Source of the DNA: a virus
Reading direction: 5' to 3' (one strand)
DNA length: 64,000 nucleotides
IMG/VR virus record: IMGVR_UViG_3300025697_000023
Span: 1-64,000 of that record
Shown here: positions 54,978-61,955 of the stretch, in pieces
Numbering within the stretch: the stretch's first letter is position 1
Layout of the letters: each line of letters starts with the position of its first letter
Program-made: the position numbers and the translations under genes
Notes under the pieces: generated by a model
Told to the model about the DNA's origin: nothing
Databases searched by the model: none
Seen by the model: the letters and a program-made list of their open reading frames with translations, nothing else

Positions 54978-55616
54978 ATGGAATTCGGAAAATTGATCGA
55001 GTCCCTGGAAGTAAACGAAACCGAAAAAACCGCGGCAGCTGCTCCAGCTGAAGAGATTGATGCTGGAAAAGCTTTGGAAGCTGCGCTTGAGAAAGTAGCT
55101 GCTTCTGCGCCTTCGCAATTTACTGAAAGCGGAGACCCTCTTACCGACCTTATGAAGATAGCTTCAGATCTGGCCGGTACCGAGAAAGAAGGAGAAATCA
55201 AACACGCGGCTCTTCTGGGACATACTTTTGCGGATGCTGCCCTGGGTACCTGGGCTGCTTATGATGCTGAATTACGTAAGCAAGCATCGGAATCAGCAGC
55301 CGGAGTTAATGAGCAGGTCAAGGAAGCTGCTATCCAGGGTTACCAGGATACCGTAGCTGCTTTGAATACCCCTCAGCCCCAAGAAAAAGTAGCTGATACT
55401 CAGGAGATTGAAACGCTTGTGAAGCAAGCTGAGACTCAGGGGTATTCTCGAGAAGATGTGTACACAGCTCTTAACGAGTTGAGTACTAAGACTGCATCTG
55501 AACAGTTTGCCATGGGGCAACAGACTGCGGTAGATGAAGTTTACACGGCAACATATAATGAATTCATGAAGGGTGCTGCCGTAGCTGCAAAAGTTCTCGA
55601 GGTAGCAAGACAGTAA
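54978..55616 (+). CDS. Scaffold-like protein (212 aa)
   Basis: GAGGTGAG precedes the ATG. Almost wholly Ala/Glu/Gln/Lys-rich and helical, with many recurring motifs (ETEKTAAAA, LEKVAASA, LMKIASDL, LRKQASES, QVKEAAIQ, STKTASEQ). Position between protease and major capsid protein, length and composition fit a prohead scaffold that the protease would later digest. No sequence family is recognised, so this is inferred from layout. Confidence 0.6.
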   Translation: MEFGKLIESLEVNETEKTAAAAPAEEIDAGKALEAALEKVAASAPSQFTESGDPLTDLMKIASDLAGTEKEGEIKHAALLGHTFADAALGTWAAYDAELRKQASESAAGVNEQVKEAAIQGYQDTVAALNTPQPQEKVADTQEIETLVKQAETQGYSREDVYTALNELSTKTASEQFAMGQQTAVDEVYTATYNEFMKGAAVAAKVLEVARQ

Positions 55617-55726
55617 TGGTTTACTCCTCCAAAATTCGACAGGAATACCGAAAGCTTTTTCAAAAGGCTGCGGAATATCTTGCCGAATCAAAGGGAATAG
55701 TACTGGAGAAAAAAGAAGAAAAATGA
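55616..55726 (+). CDS. Micro-protein (36 aa) in the head gene cluster
   Basis: It starts MVYSSKIRQEYRKLFQKAAEYLA and ends in a Lys/Glu tail. Its ATG overlaps the previous stop (TAATG) and its TGA overlaps the next ATG (ATGA). The perfect coupling on both sides supports it as real. The sequence is a single amphipathic basic helix with the KAA form of the block motif. Confidence 0.6.
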   Translation: MVYSSKIRQEYRKLFQKAAEYLAESKGIVLEKKEEK

Positions 55727-55944
55727 GTCGCTTACCGCACATTTCAGACGTAATTTCCCAGGTACGCGCCGAGGTATCTTCTTTGGAAAAGACCGCAAGT
55801 CCAAAAGAAGTGGTGCCAGTACACCATAGTCGTTTGAGTGCTGAGTTGATGAAGTGTTCTGATATACTACGCAAGCGGGGAAATAAAACTGTTACTTACA
55901 CTGACGTTTTTGAGTTAAATAATAAACTGCAGGATCAAAACTGA
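55723..55944 (+). CDS. Small unknown protein (73 aa)
   Basis: Starts within the stop of the previous micro-gene. Contains SSLEKTASPKEV, the recurring motif, and a basic helical second half (LRKRGNKTVTYTDVFELNNKL). Followed one base later by another small gene. Function unknown. Confidence 0.6.
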   Translation: MSRLPHISDVISQVRAEVSSLEKTASPKEVVPVHHSRLSAELMKCSDILRKRGNKTVTYTDVFELNNKLQDQN

Positions 55945-55945
55945 G

Positions 55946-56116
55946 ATGGATGCAAAAGTTACAGCTAAGAATCTCCGTAAGATCGCAACAGAACTCCGCG
56001 AACGTTCTGGGCAGAGAGACCGAAGCGTAATGTATAAGAGTGCCCAGGTTATGCTCGCTGCGCGAGGACTTCAAAAGTTGCAGCAAGTTTTAAAGGGAGA
56101 TAATACCCATGAGTAA
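55946..56116 (+). CDS. Small basic protein (56 aa)
   Basis: MDAKVTAKNLRKIATELRER, then MYKSAQVMLAARGLQKLQQV; a strongly basic helical protein. The ATG is one base after the previous stop and its end overlaps the next start by eight bases. It has the motif LRKIATEL. It completes a run of tiny coupled genes between the scaffold-like and capsid genes. Function unknown. Confidence 0.6.
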   Translation: MDAKVTAKNLRKIATELRERSGQRDRSVMYKSAQVMLAARGLQKLQQVLKGDNTHE

Positions 56117-56456
56117 CTTTGATCTCCAGATGGCTGATGTTTTTGAGAAACTAGCGGACTATCTTGAAGCTTCTGAAAATGTGAAAGAAGCCGATGCTAC
56201 CGCAATACGTACAAAGATAGCTTCTCAAGTAGCACAAAGGCTATCGGAAGCCACTGGAGAAGAGCTGGATTCTGGTGCAGTAGAAAAGCTGGCGGCAGCT
56301 GACCCTGAGATCATGGAACTTTTAACGAAAATTTCTGGTGGAAGTAGTGCCCCCGATGAGATGGGAGGCCCGGACGATAAGCGTATGAACAAGACAGCAA
56401 GTGCTGGGGCAGTAGGTCCCGGGGAAGCTGCTTTAATTGATTTTTGTACTAGCTAG
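56109..56456 (+). CDS. Unknown head-region protein (115 aa)
   Basis: The message before it has AAAGGGAGA as ribosome site inside the previous gene. Acidic and helical with FEKLADYLE, RTKIASQVAQ, VEKLAAADP and NKTASAGAV. The C-terminal part is Gly/Ala-rich. It may be a small head or scaffold-related protein. No family is recognised. Confidence 0.6.
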   Translation: MSNFDLQMADVFEKLADYLEASENVKEADATAIRTKIASQVAQRLSEATGEELDSGAVEKLAAADPEIMELLTKISGGSSAPDEMGGPDDKRMNKTASAGAVGPGEAALIDFCTS

Positions 56457-56474
56457 TAAACGGAGGAAAGTAAG

Positions 56475-57011
56475 ATGACGAAATTCGCAAGCAAATTTGA
56501 TGTGGTGACCCACGACCCGCATCCCAACGCTCTTGCGGGTCTCATGGTCGTGCTCGATCCTGACCCGACAACGATTCCAAGCCCCCCGTTCAATACGGAA
56601 GGGACTCTGTTGCCAGGTATTTTCGAGCCGGGTCAGATCGTAATGATGGATGCTAACGGGAATGCAGTTCTCGGAGTGGCTCCGGATACTACGACAACGT
56701 TACCCGTACTGCCGTTTATTACGGTAGATGGCGACTGGGACCTCGATGGCGCTGCGGTGCATCGCCTCACCTGTATTCAGGGTGGGCTCGAAGTTCAGAC
56801 GGAGCAGTATACTCCTGATGTAGCAGGCTTCGTCCCTGGTGCTCCCTTAACCTTCGGGATTACAGCTCCTGGGTTGTTTGAGAACAAATCTGGTGGAGCT
56901 ATTAACATGCAGATTTATGGCTATGTAGGTCCCCGCGGTGAATACGCAGTCGACGGTGTTGATGTTCTAGACGTAATCATTCCCCAGGGCGTAAACGGGT
57001 ATTGTATCTAA
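56475..57011 (+). CDS. Putative capsid decoration or minor head protein (178 aa)
   Basis: CGGAGGAAAG precedes the ATG. The sequence is beta-rich with many Pro, Gly, Asp and Thr (LLPGIFEPGQIVMMDANGNA, LTCIQGGLEVQTEQYTPD). It stands immediately before the major capsid gene, where head-decoration proteins often lie, and shares its richer use of G/C-ending codons, a sign of strong expression. The family is not recognised, so the role is inferred. Confidence 0.55.
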   Translation: MTKFASKFDVVTHDPHPNALAGLMVVLDPDPTTIPSPPFNTEGTLLPGIFEPGQIVMMDANGNAVLGVAPDTTTTLPVLPFITVDGDWDLDGAAVHRLTCIQGGLEVQTEQYTPDVAGFVPGAPLTFGITAPGLFENKSGGAINMQIYGYVGPRGEYAVDGVDVLDVIIPQGVNGYCI

Positions 57012-57025
57012 AAGGAGAGTGAGTC

Positions 57026-57940
57026 ATGGATTATATGGTTGAAACTCCGGAAGTGACTGCACGCTTCGTGAATACTAACTTCGTGAAGAAGATCGAAGGT
57101 GGTATGAAAAAGGAAGCGGAGGACACAGGCACTGCGTTCATCCGTGAAAAACTGCGCCAGGAGGCTGCGGTTCGTGAGATCTTGATTCCCCAGGGATTGA
57201 GTGAGGAAGACATCGACCGCGATGAGTACACGGATCAGCCCAAGAAGATCATCGACAAGGAGCCTGACAGTTACGCGACCTACGTACAGTTCCAGGGCAC
57301 CGGTCGGCGTACCTGGTTCAAGGGCAAACGGTATGCGATCTTCTTCGGAAAGATTGAAACCCAGCGCTTCACGAAGTCGAAGTTTGAGTTGATGACTTAT
57401 ACAGGTGATATCCGGCAGATTCTGTCTGATAACTCTGTAAAAGACATGGCGGACAAAGAAGACGAGTATTGGTATAATCTCGTGTCCGACATTATCAACC
57501 TGAACGCTGCTGAACAGCGTACTTCGGGAGCATTCCAGTCTTCAACATTCAAGCAGGCAATGCAGAAAATGTTGAACAGACGTCGCCCTATCGGCAAGAT
57601 GCTGATGACGAAGTCTCGGTACATGGATGCACTTGATCTTCCAGCTACTACTGTTGGTGATAACATCGCGCAGCGTCACTTCGATGAGGGCATCGAGTCC
57701 AGTGAAAAGCTGTGGGGTATCCCGGTAGTAACGACTATCAAGTCGGACATCTACCCCTGGGATAATGCCTGGGTATTCGCACCTCAATCTCCAAATAACT
57801 TCCTTGGAAACTTCTTCCTGCTGCAGGATGCCACGCTCTACATCGAACAAAAAGCGGACATGATTTCCTTCTGGTCTTACGAAGCACTCGGAATGGGTGT
57901 TGGTAACCGGTTGTCCATGCAGGAAATAAAGTTCGTCTAA
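57026..57940 (+). CDS. Major capsid protein (HK97-fold candidate)
   Basis: 304 residues. AAAGGAGAG precedes the ATG. An N-terminal charged helix (MKKEAEDTGTAFIREKLRQEAAVREILIPQ) and later segments FELMTYTGDIRQILSDNSVKDM, RRRPIGKMLMTKSRYMDAL, GIESSEKLWGIPVVTTIKSD and LLQDATLYIEQKADMISFWSYEALGMGV resemble capsid proteins of large tailed phages. Codons are much more G/C-ending than in most neighbours, as expected for the most abundant protein. It follows protease, scaffold-like and decoration-like genes in canonical order. Confidence 0.82.
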   Translation: MDYMVETPEVTARFVNTNFVKKIEGGMKKEAEDTGTAFIREKLRQEAAVREILIPQGLSEEDIDRDEYTDQPKKIIDKEPDSYATYVQFQGTGRRTWFKGKRYAIFFGKIETQRFTKSKFELMTYTGDIRQILSDNSVKDMADKEDEYWYNLVSDIINLNAAEQRTSGAFQSSTFKQAMQKMLNRRRPIGKMLMTKSRYMDALDLPATTVGDNIAQRHFDEGIESSEKLWGIPVVTTIKSDIYPWDNAWVFAPQSPNNFLGNFFLLQDATLYIEQKADMISFWSYEALGMGVGNRLSMQEIKFV

Positions 57941-57963
57941 GGTCCCCTGAGGAGGATAAAGCG

Positions 57964-58605
57964 ATGAAGTTTATTCCTGTCGAAAATGTTACTAAAGCTA
58001 GAGTAGTAATCCGTACAATCCTTATGGAAGACGGGTTGCCTCTTACTTTTGCTCCTGGAGAAACCAAAGAGGTTCTTGAGTCGGTTGCCAGACACCCGGC
58101 ACTACAGCGGTATGTTGGACGAGCATTAAAAGTTCCTCCGATGGCACCTCCCAAACCTGTAGCTCCCAAACCTGTAGCTCCCAAACCTGTAGCTCCCAAA
58201 CCAGTGGTACCTCCTAAAGTAATCGCTCCCCCGATTATAGAAGAGCCCGAGGTGGAAGAGCCTCCAGTAGTAGAAGAGCCTCCAGTAGTAGAAGAGCCTC
58301 CGGTAGTAGAAGAGCCTCCGGTAGTAGAAGAGCCTCCGGTAGTAGAAGAGCCTCCGGTAGTAGAAGAGCCTCCGGTAGTAGAAGAGCCTCCGGTGGAAAA
58401 AACTGCTTTAGAGGATAATAAGAATACAGACAACCGCGAACTCTATCTCGAGGCCCCGGGTGTTACTGAAAATAATGTTGATGCTGTTCTCGAACAGTAT
58501 CCTGCCATCGAAGATCTTGTGGACGCAGATGACGATGTACTTCTTGATTGTGGAGTTTCCAGGAGTTACATCAATCGCGTTCTCGAGTGGGCTTCCTCTA
58601 AATAA
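57964..58605 (+). CDS. Pro/Glu-repeat protein after the capsid gene (213 aa)
   Basis: GAGGATAAA precedes the ATG. The N-terminal ~60 residues look like a folded beta domain (RTILMEDGLPLTFAPGETKEV, LQRYVGRALKVPP). Then come four PKPVAP-type units, and eight EEPPVV units at about residues 98-145, a stiff Pro/Glu rod. EKTALEDN marks the end of the rod and a final ~60-residue helical domain has DLVDADDDVLLDCGVSRSYINRVLE. It may be a head-associated spacer or fibre. No family is recognised. Confidence 0.65.
   Translation: MKFIPVENVTKARVVIRTILMEDGLPLTFAPGETKEVLESVARHPALQRYVGRALKVPPMAPPKPVAPKPVAPKPVAPKPVVPPKVIAPPIIEEPEVEEPPVVEEPPVVEEPPVVEEPPVVEEPPVVEEPPVVEEPPVVEEPPVEKTALEDNKNTDNRELYLEAPGVTENNVDAVLEQYPAIEDLVDADDDVLLDCGVSRSYINRVLEWASSK
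58150..58209 (+). repeat. 15-bp tandem repeat coding for PKPVA units
   Basis: Three exact copies of CCCAAACCTGTAGCT followed by a diverged fourth copy, in frame inside the gene at 57964. Confidence 0.9.
58255..58398 (+). repeat. 18-bp tandem repeat coding for EEPPVV units
   Basis: Eight in-frame copies of GAAGAGCCTCCGGTAGTA and near variants (some with CCAGTA). The near identity of copies suggests recent expansion or gene conversion; copy number may vary among related phages. Confidence 0.92.
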
Positions 58606-58665
58606 TTTTCATTTCTAGAAGACGACTCCCTGATATTTTTCTAAAATAATGGCTTGTTAGGTCCC

Positions 58666-58684
58666 CTAATAGTCCCTATATTAG
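58666..58684. promoter_or_regulatory. Inverted repeat upstream of the ribbon-helix-helix gene, candidate operator
   Basis: CTAATA-(7)-TATTAG lies five bases before the start codon at 58689. A ribbon-helix-helix protein commonly represses its own gene through such sites. The gap from 58606 to here holds no other gene. Confidence 0.4.
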
Positions 58685-58688
58685 TAGT

Positions 58689-58856
58689 ATGGGAAAAAAA
58701 CAAACCAAGTTATATTTTGATACCGACATCTGGAAATGGCTCAAAAAAGAATCCGCACTACGCCGTTGTTCTGTTTCTGAATTAGTACGTCGTCTTGCTT
58801 TGGCTGAAATGGCCAAACAAGTTACTACTATTCAGAAGAAAACAATCTACTCTTAA
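58689..58856 (+). CDS. Ribbon-helix-helix DNA-binding protein (55 aa)
   Basis: The product MGKKQTKLYFDTDIWKWLKK...CSVSELVRRLALAEM has the layout of CopG/Arc-type repressors: a short N-terminal strand (KLYFDT), a first helix, a turn with SVSEL, and a second helix. Such proteins bind DNA as dimers through the strand. There is no strong ribosome site, and an inverted repeat sits just upstream. It lies alone between the capsid-associated repeat gene and the tail/neck genes, so it may control a switch in late transcription. Confidence 0.75.
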   Translation: MGKKQTKLYFDTDIWKWLKKESALRRCSVSELVRRLALAEMAKQVTTIQKKTIYS

Positions 58857-58897
58857 GACCTATATTAAAAACTTACTTTTAGTATCGAAACTACACC

Positions 58898-58910
58898 CTA
58901 TAATTCTTAT
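58898..58910 (+). promoter_or_regulatory. Candidate promoter element CTATAATTCTTAT
   Basis: It lies 34 bases before the TTG start at 58932 and matches the elements at 12575 and 36130. It is enclosed by ACACCC and GGGTGT (about 58893-58927), a possible hairpin or operator around the promoter. Confidence 0.45.
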
Positions 58911-58931
58911 TGAAAGAACCACGGGTGTATC

Positions 58932-59204
58932 TTGACTACGAGAATTGATCAGAATTATCCTACCCCCAACTTCCTTCTTGCTGAGGACGAAGACAGTAAT
59001 CCTCTGCAGGCTGTTCGTATAAAAATCTTCGATAAAACCGAATTTGATGACGGTAACATCCATACCTGGGAAGCGGAAACTATAACAAATATCGATGGAA
59101 AATGGATCGATCCAGTATACTTGAGTGAGGGGTATGAGTGGGTAGTAGAGTTTTCACGCACGACTACACACGAGACTGTTTATGTTAATATTAGCACGGT
59201 GTAA
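58932..59204 (+). CDS. Small beta-rich virion-type protein, first of a tandem pair (90 aa)
   Basis: TTG start. The sequence NPLQAVRIKIFDKTEFDDG...WEAETITNIDGKWIDP...WVVEFSRTT looks like a small immunoglobulin-like or carboxypeptidase-regulatory-like beta sandwich. The next gene is a clear paralogue. Probably a decoration or tail-associated surface protein. No ribosome site stands out before the TTG. Confidence 0.65.
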   Translation: MTTRIDQNYPTPNFLLAEDEDSNPLQAVRIKIFDKTEFDDGNIHTWEAETITNIDGKWIDPVYLSEGYEWVVEFSRTTTHETVYVNISTV

Positions 59205-59206
59205 AT

Positions 59207-59470
59207 ATGACTGTTGCAGTAAATCATGACTACCCTACCTCAGGGGCTCTCAAGGCGGTCGACGCCCAGAATGAGCCGTTGGGAGATGTAGTTATCCGTG
59301 TTTTTAACATGACAGAATTTGAAGCGGCGGAGGGAACTTCTATAGCAGAAACTATTACAGACAGTAACGGTGAGTGGGTTGATACTTTAACTCTGGCAGA
59401 TAGTCGTACTTGGATTATTCATTTTCAAAAAACAGGGTATGGTCCCGTACACGAAGAAATCACAACATGA
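59207..59470 (+). CDS. Small beta-rich virion-type protein, second of a tandem pair (87 aa)
   Basis: It aligns with the preceding gene: EPLGDVVIRVFNMTEFEAAEG, AETITDSNGEWVDTLTL and WIIHFQKTGYG match the same positions. It starts two bases after the previous stop. Tandem duplication followed by divergence is the simplest history. Surface or tail role inferred. Confidence 0.65.
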   Translation: MTVAVNHDYPTSGALKAVDAQNEPLGDVVIRVFNMTEFEAAEGTSIAETITDSNGEWVDTLTLADSRTWIIHFQKTGYGPVHEEITT

Positions 59471-59478
59471 GGTAACCT

Positions 59479-59871
59479 ATGGACTTAATTACAGCTACAG
59501 ATGCTCCAGTTCTTGTCGGACTTATTGTACTCTCAATCACGTTAGTTCGGATAGTAGAAACGTTAATCACGAAAAAAATGAGTAAGCGTAATGGGACTTC
59601 TATGAACCCCGGGCCGAGTGGGCTTACTGCGGAAGAACATGACGCCCTAGTCCGTTTAGACATATCTCACGCAAAATATGATTCAGACGGTACCCCTCTC
59701 TGGTATGTCCCGCGTTCCTGGGCTGATACACAAGAGAAGATAACAGTAATGTTACTTAAGATGGCTGAAACCCTTAATACAATCTCAGGTACGCAAAAGG
59801 CAATTGTCAGAACCCTTGACCGGATGGATGATGTCTCCCGGCGAGTTGATCTTACGGCTGAAAGACACTAA
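59479..59871 (+). CDS. Single-pass membrane protein with a helical tail, possible holin-like (130 aa)
   Basis: GAGGTAACCT precedes the ATG. One hydrophobic segment, VLVGLIVLSITLVRIVETLI (about residues 11-30), is followed by a basic KKMSKR, a Ser/Pro linker and a soluble helix (ITVMLLKMAETLNTISGTQK). Small proteins with this plan can be holins, but the endolysin is far away at 29090, so a virion membrane protein is an equal alternative. Confidence 0.6.
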   Translation: MDLITATDAPVLVGLIVLSITLVRIVETLITKKMSKRNGTSMNPGPSGLTAEEHDALVRLDISHAKYDSDGTPLWYVPRSWADTQEKITVMLLKMAETLNTISGTQKAIVRTLDRMDDVSRRVDLTAERH

Positions 59872-59907
59872 TATTAGGTCGTATCCTTTGTTTAGGAGAA
59901 ACACAGT

Positions 59908-60705
59908 ATGAAAACCATACCTATTGGAACTAGTCCCGCCGGGGTTAGACAGGAAATTCTTTTAGCCTCTCAGGTAGGAGGTACGCTGCCGGTAAGAACT
60001 ATCGCAGGTCCTATTATATACGCAGAACCGGAACCTCTATCTTATAGTGGCGGGATTTATGAATACGGGGAAGTAAGAAAGTATCTTGTTCTCGGGGATC
60101 CCGCTGTTCCCGGAGGATTTATTACTCTCAGGTATTTGCCTCAGTCTATCGTTACGGGGCCCGCGGATGATTGGAAGTGCTCCATAATTGTTTTAGACGG
60201 CGCCGCAGAAGGCGTGGAAGTCCGAAATGCTCAAGTAATTATTACTCTTAATACTGGAGTATCTACCTACGCTTCGGTATACGCCACCTTAGTTGGAGAC
60301 GCGTTGTTTGCTAGTAAAATTATAGCAATTTTAGACGGCGCCGGGGGTGTTGCTGCTATCGCCCAGACAGAACAAACATTCTATAACCCCTCAGATACTC
60401 CCGTAGTTTTATCTGACGGCGGTCTTTTTAGGTTCGGAGAGCTATACCCGGAGTTAATGGCAATACACCTCGAGTTAGGAGCCGCCAGCGTCGTTACAAT
60501 TAGTGTGACTGATGCAGACGGAGTATCTCATCCTCGTAATCTCAATACAGGCGTAAGTGGCGCTGCTGATTATTATGTTTACCCCGCGGCTACTGTACCT
60601 ATACTCCCGAATCAATGTGTAGTTATCACGGAAACTGTGAACGGTGTTCCTGTTCTCATTAATAAGTTTATCACTCTTTACGCCGTAACGGGTCGCCGAA
60701 GATGA
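59908..60705 (+). CDS. Unknown virion-type protein (265 aa)
   Basis: AGGAG precedes the ATG. Beta-rich with many Gly, Val, Thr and Ile (ITLRYLPQSIVTGPADDW, VIITLNTGVSTYASVYATLV). No charged helices or catalytic motif. It overlaps the next gene by four bases. A structural tail or decoration protein is likely by composition and place. Confidence 0.6.
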   Translation: MKTIPIGTSPAGVRQEILLASQVGGTLPVRTIAGPIIYAEPEPLSYSGGIYEYGEVRKYLVLGDPAVPGGFITLRYLPQSIVTGPADDWKCSIIVLDGAAEGVEVRNAQVIITLNTGVSTYASVYATLVGDALFASKIIAILDGAGGVAAIAQTEQTFYNPSDTPVVLSDGGLFRFGELYPELMAIHLELGAASVVTISVTDADGVSHPRNLNTGVSGAADYYVYPAATVPILPNQCVVITETVNGVPVLINKFITLYAVTGRRR

Positions 60706-61172
60706 CACAACTTCCAGCAGGGGCCACTCCATTAACTGTTGATGAGATCCGGATGTTTCTCCGGGATCAACCAGGTCAAAATATTCTGACAGATGATATA
60801 GAATTTAGTAATGAGGATATAAATCTGGCGATAAAATTCGTTCTTATGAAATACAATGCGATGACCCCGCAGACATACCACGCATCACCTGTTAATCTTA
60901 ACGGATATCTATTACTAATAGGGGTATGTGGGATACTGTTCCGCTCTGAGGGTGCTCGACAATTACGTAATCAAGTACTCTCTAAAGATGGTAATATTGC
61001 TCCCATAGGCCTGGATGAAAAACAAGAGCTATATTCTTCCTGGGCAGAACGTTTTGATAAAGAATGGCATGAAATGGCTAGAGCTATCAAAACGCAGAAT
61101 AATATGGAAGCCGCGTACGGCGGAACTAGTTCCGGATATGCTTACCTAGGACGATTTGGTTACAGTTTTTAA
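60702..61172 (+). CDS. Putative head-tail connector or neck protein (156 aa)
   Basis: ATGA overlap with the gene before. LTVDEIRMFLRDQPGQNILTDDIEFSNEDINLAIKFVLMKYN resembles the start of small helical head-completion proteins that bind the portal: a DNA-terminus adaptor pattern of acidic helices followed by a hydrophobic core (NLNGYLLLIGVCGILFRSEG). The C-terminus is Gly/Tyr-rich. The family match is by layout only. Confidence 0.55.
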   Translation: MTQLPAGATPLTVDEIRMFLRDQPGQNILTDDIEFSNEDINLAIKFVLMKYNAMTPQTYHASPVNLNGYLLLIGVCGILFRSEGARQLRNQVLSKDGNIAPIGLDEKQELYSSWAERFDKEWHEMARAIKTQNNMEAAYGGTSSGYAYLGRFGYSF

Positions 61173-61183
61173 TGGAGGAAGAT

Positions 61184-61705
61184 ATGAACAAAGAACTTCG
61201 TGAAAAAGTAGCAGCATTTATAGAACATACGGGAGTGCTTAAGGAAGCTAGGCTGGGACAGCTCGCAAGCCGAGCAGGCGCCATGGCATCAAGAGCCCGT
61301 GGACCCATGGCGGGAGTTGCTGCTGGGGCTGGTGGTGTTCTCGGATTAAGTGCAATGGGACAGCAAGATCAGCAGACACAGCAGGCTGCGGCGGAAATGC
61401 GTCAGCTTCTGGAAGCTTATCCGGAACTTATTTATGAAATTCCAGGGATAGGTGGAGGTCAAGAACAGGGTATGGAAATGATGCCGCCGGGAATGGGGGG
61501 AGGTCCGGGACAGGGTATGGGAATGGGTCAACCTGGAATGGGCCCGGGCGCAGGACCTGGCGGTGGTGAAATGGACGGAGGCGGTATTCCTCCTGAACTT
61601 CTGATGATACTGCAACAGCAGGCGGCACAGCAACAGCAACAGCAACAGCAGATGCCCCAGCAGCAACAGGATAGTGGCCAAGGCGGGTACCCGGGAGGCT
61701 ACTAA
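61184..61705 (+). CDS. Gly/Met/Gln-rich virion-block protein (173 aa)
   Basis: The ATG at 61184 has TGGAGGAAGAT before it and is preferred over an ATG four codons upstream. It begins MNKELREKVAAFIEHTGVLKEA with the recurring motif, then a Gly/Ala-rich hydrophobic stretch (GPMAGVAAGAGGVLGLSAMG), then long Gly/Met/Pro and Gln-rich repeats (poly-Gln of up to eight). The tail is disordered. Possibly packaged in the virion; function unknown. Confidence 0.6.
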   Translation: MNKELREKVAAFIEHTGVLKEARLGQLASRAGAMASRARGPMAGVAAGAGGVLGLSAMGQQDQQTQQAAAEMRQLLEAYPELIYEIPGIGGGQEQGMEMMPPGMGGGPGQGMGMGQPGMGPGAGPGGGEMDGGGIPPELLMILQQQAAQQQQQQQQMPQQQQDSGQGGYPGGY

Positions 61706-61720
61706 GCTAGGAGAAATACG

Positions 61721-61930
61721 ATGAAAAAGACAGCAAATCAGATAGCCGATTATGTTCTTCAGAAGGTTGCTAAAGATATTACCACTATGCCTATGAAGCA
61801 CGTAACAGGTACTCCGCCTCCAGTCACCAAGATGCCTCTAAAAAATGTAAAGGGCACACCGCCACGTAAGGGTAGCCCCAACAATCCTGTTAAAATGCCA
61901 GGAATTACTACGATACGTGGCGGTCAGTAA
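61721..61930 (+). CDS. Small basic protein with MKKTANQIAD N-terminus and a short repeat (69 aa)
   Basis: AGGAG precedes the ATG. MKKTANQIADYVLQKVAKD is shared with the 43073 protein. The rest has two MP-[ML]-K-[HN]-V-[TK]-GTPP units and a basic Pro-rich end. Its N-terminus is a good example of the recurring motif in an isolated form. Function unknown. Confidence 0.65.
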   Translation: MKKTANQIADYVLQKVAKDITTMPMKHVTGTPPPVTKMPLKNVKGTPPRKGSPNNPVKMPGITTIRGGQ

Positions 61931-61955
61931 CAGTAGCGAGGGGCCTTGAACTATA

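Noticed and set aside
58147-58398. CRISPR-like array
   Set aside because: Repeats are short, direct, without unique spacers and stay in frame in a gene; they are coding tandem repeats.
57738-58433. Leftward ORF of 231 codons with Thr-Gly-Gly-Ser-Ser repeats
   Set aside because: It is the antisense of the Pro/Glu repeat gene and capsid gene end; the repeats mirror the coding repeat and there is no ribosome site or operon context.
59479-59871. Firm call of a holin
   Set aside because: Only one hydrophobic segment and no neighbouring lysis gene; left as a possibility in the feature.
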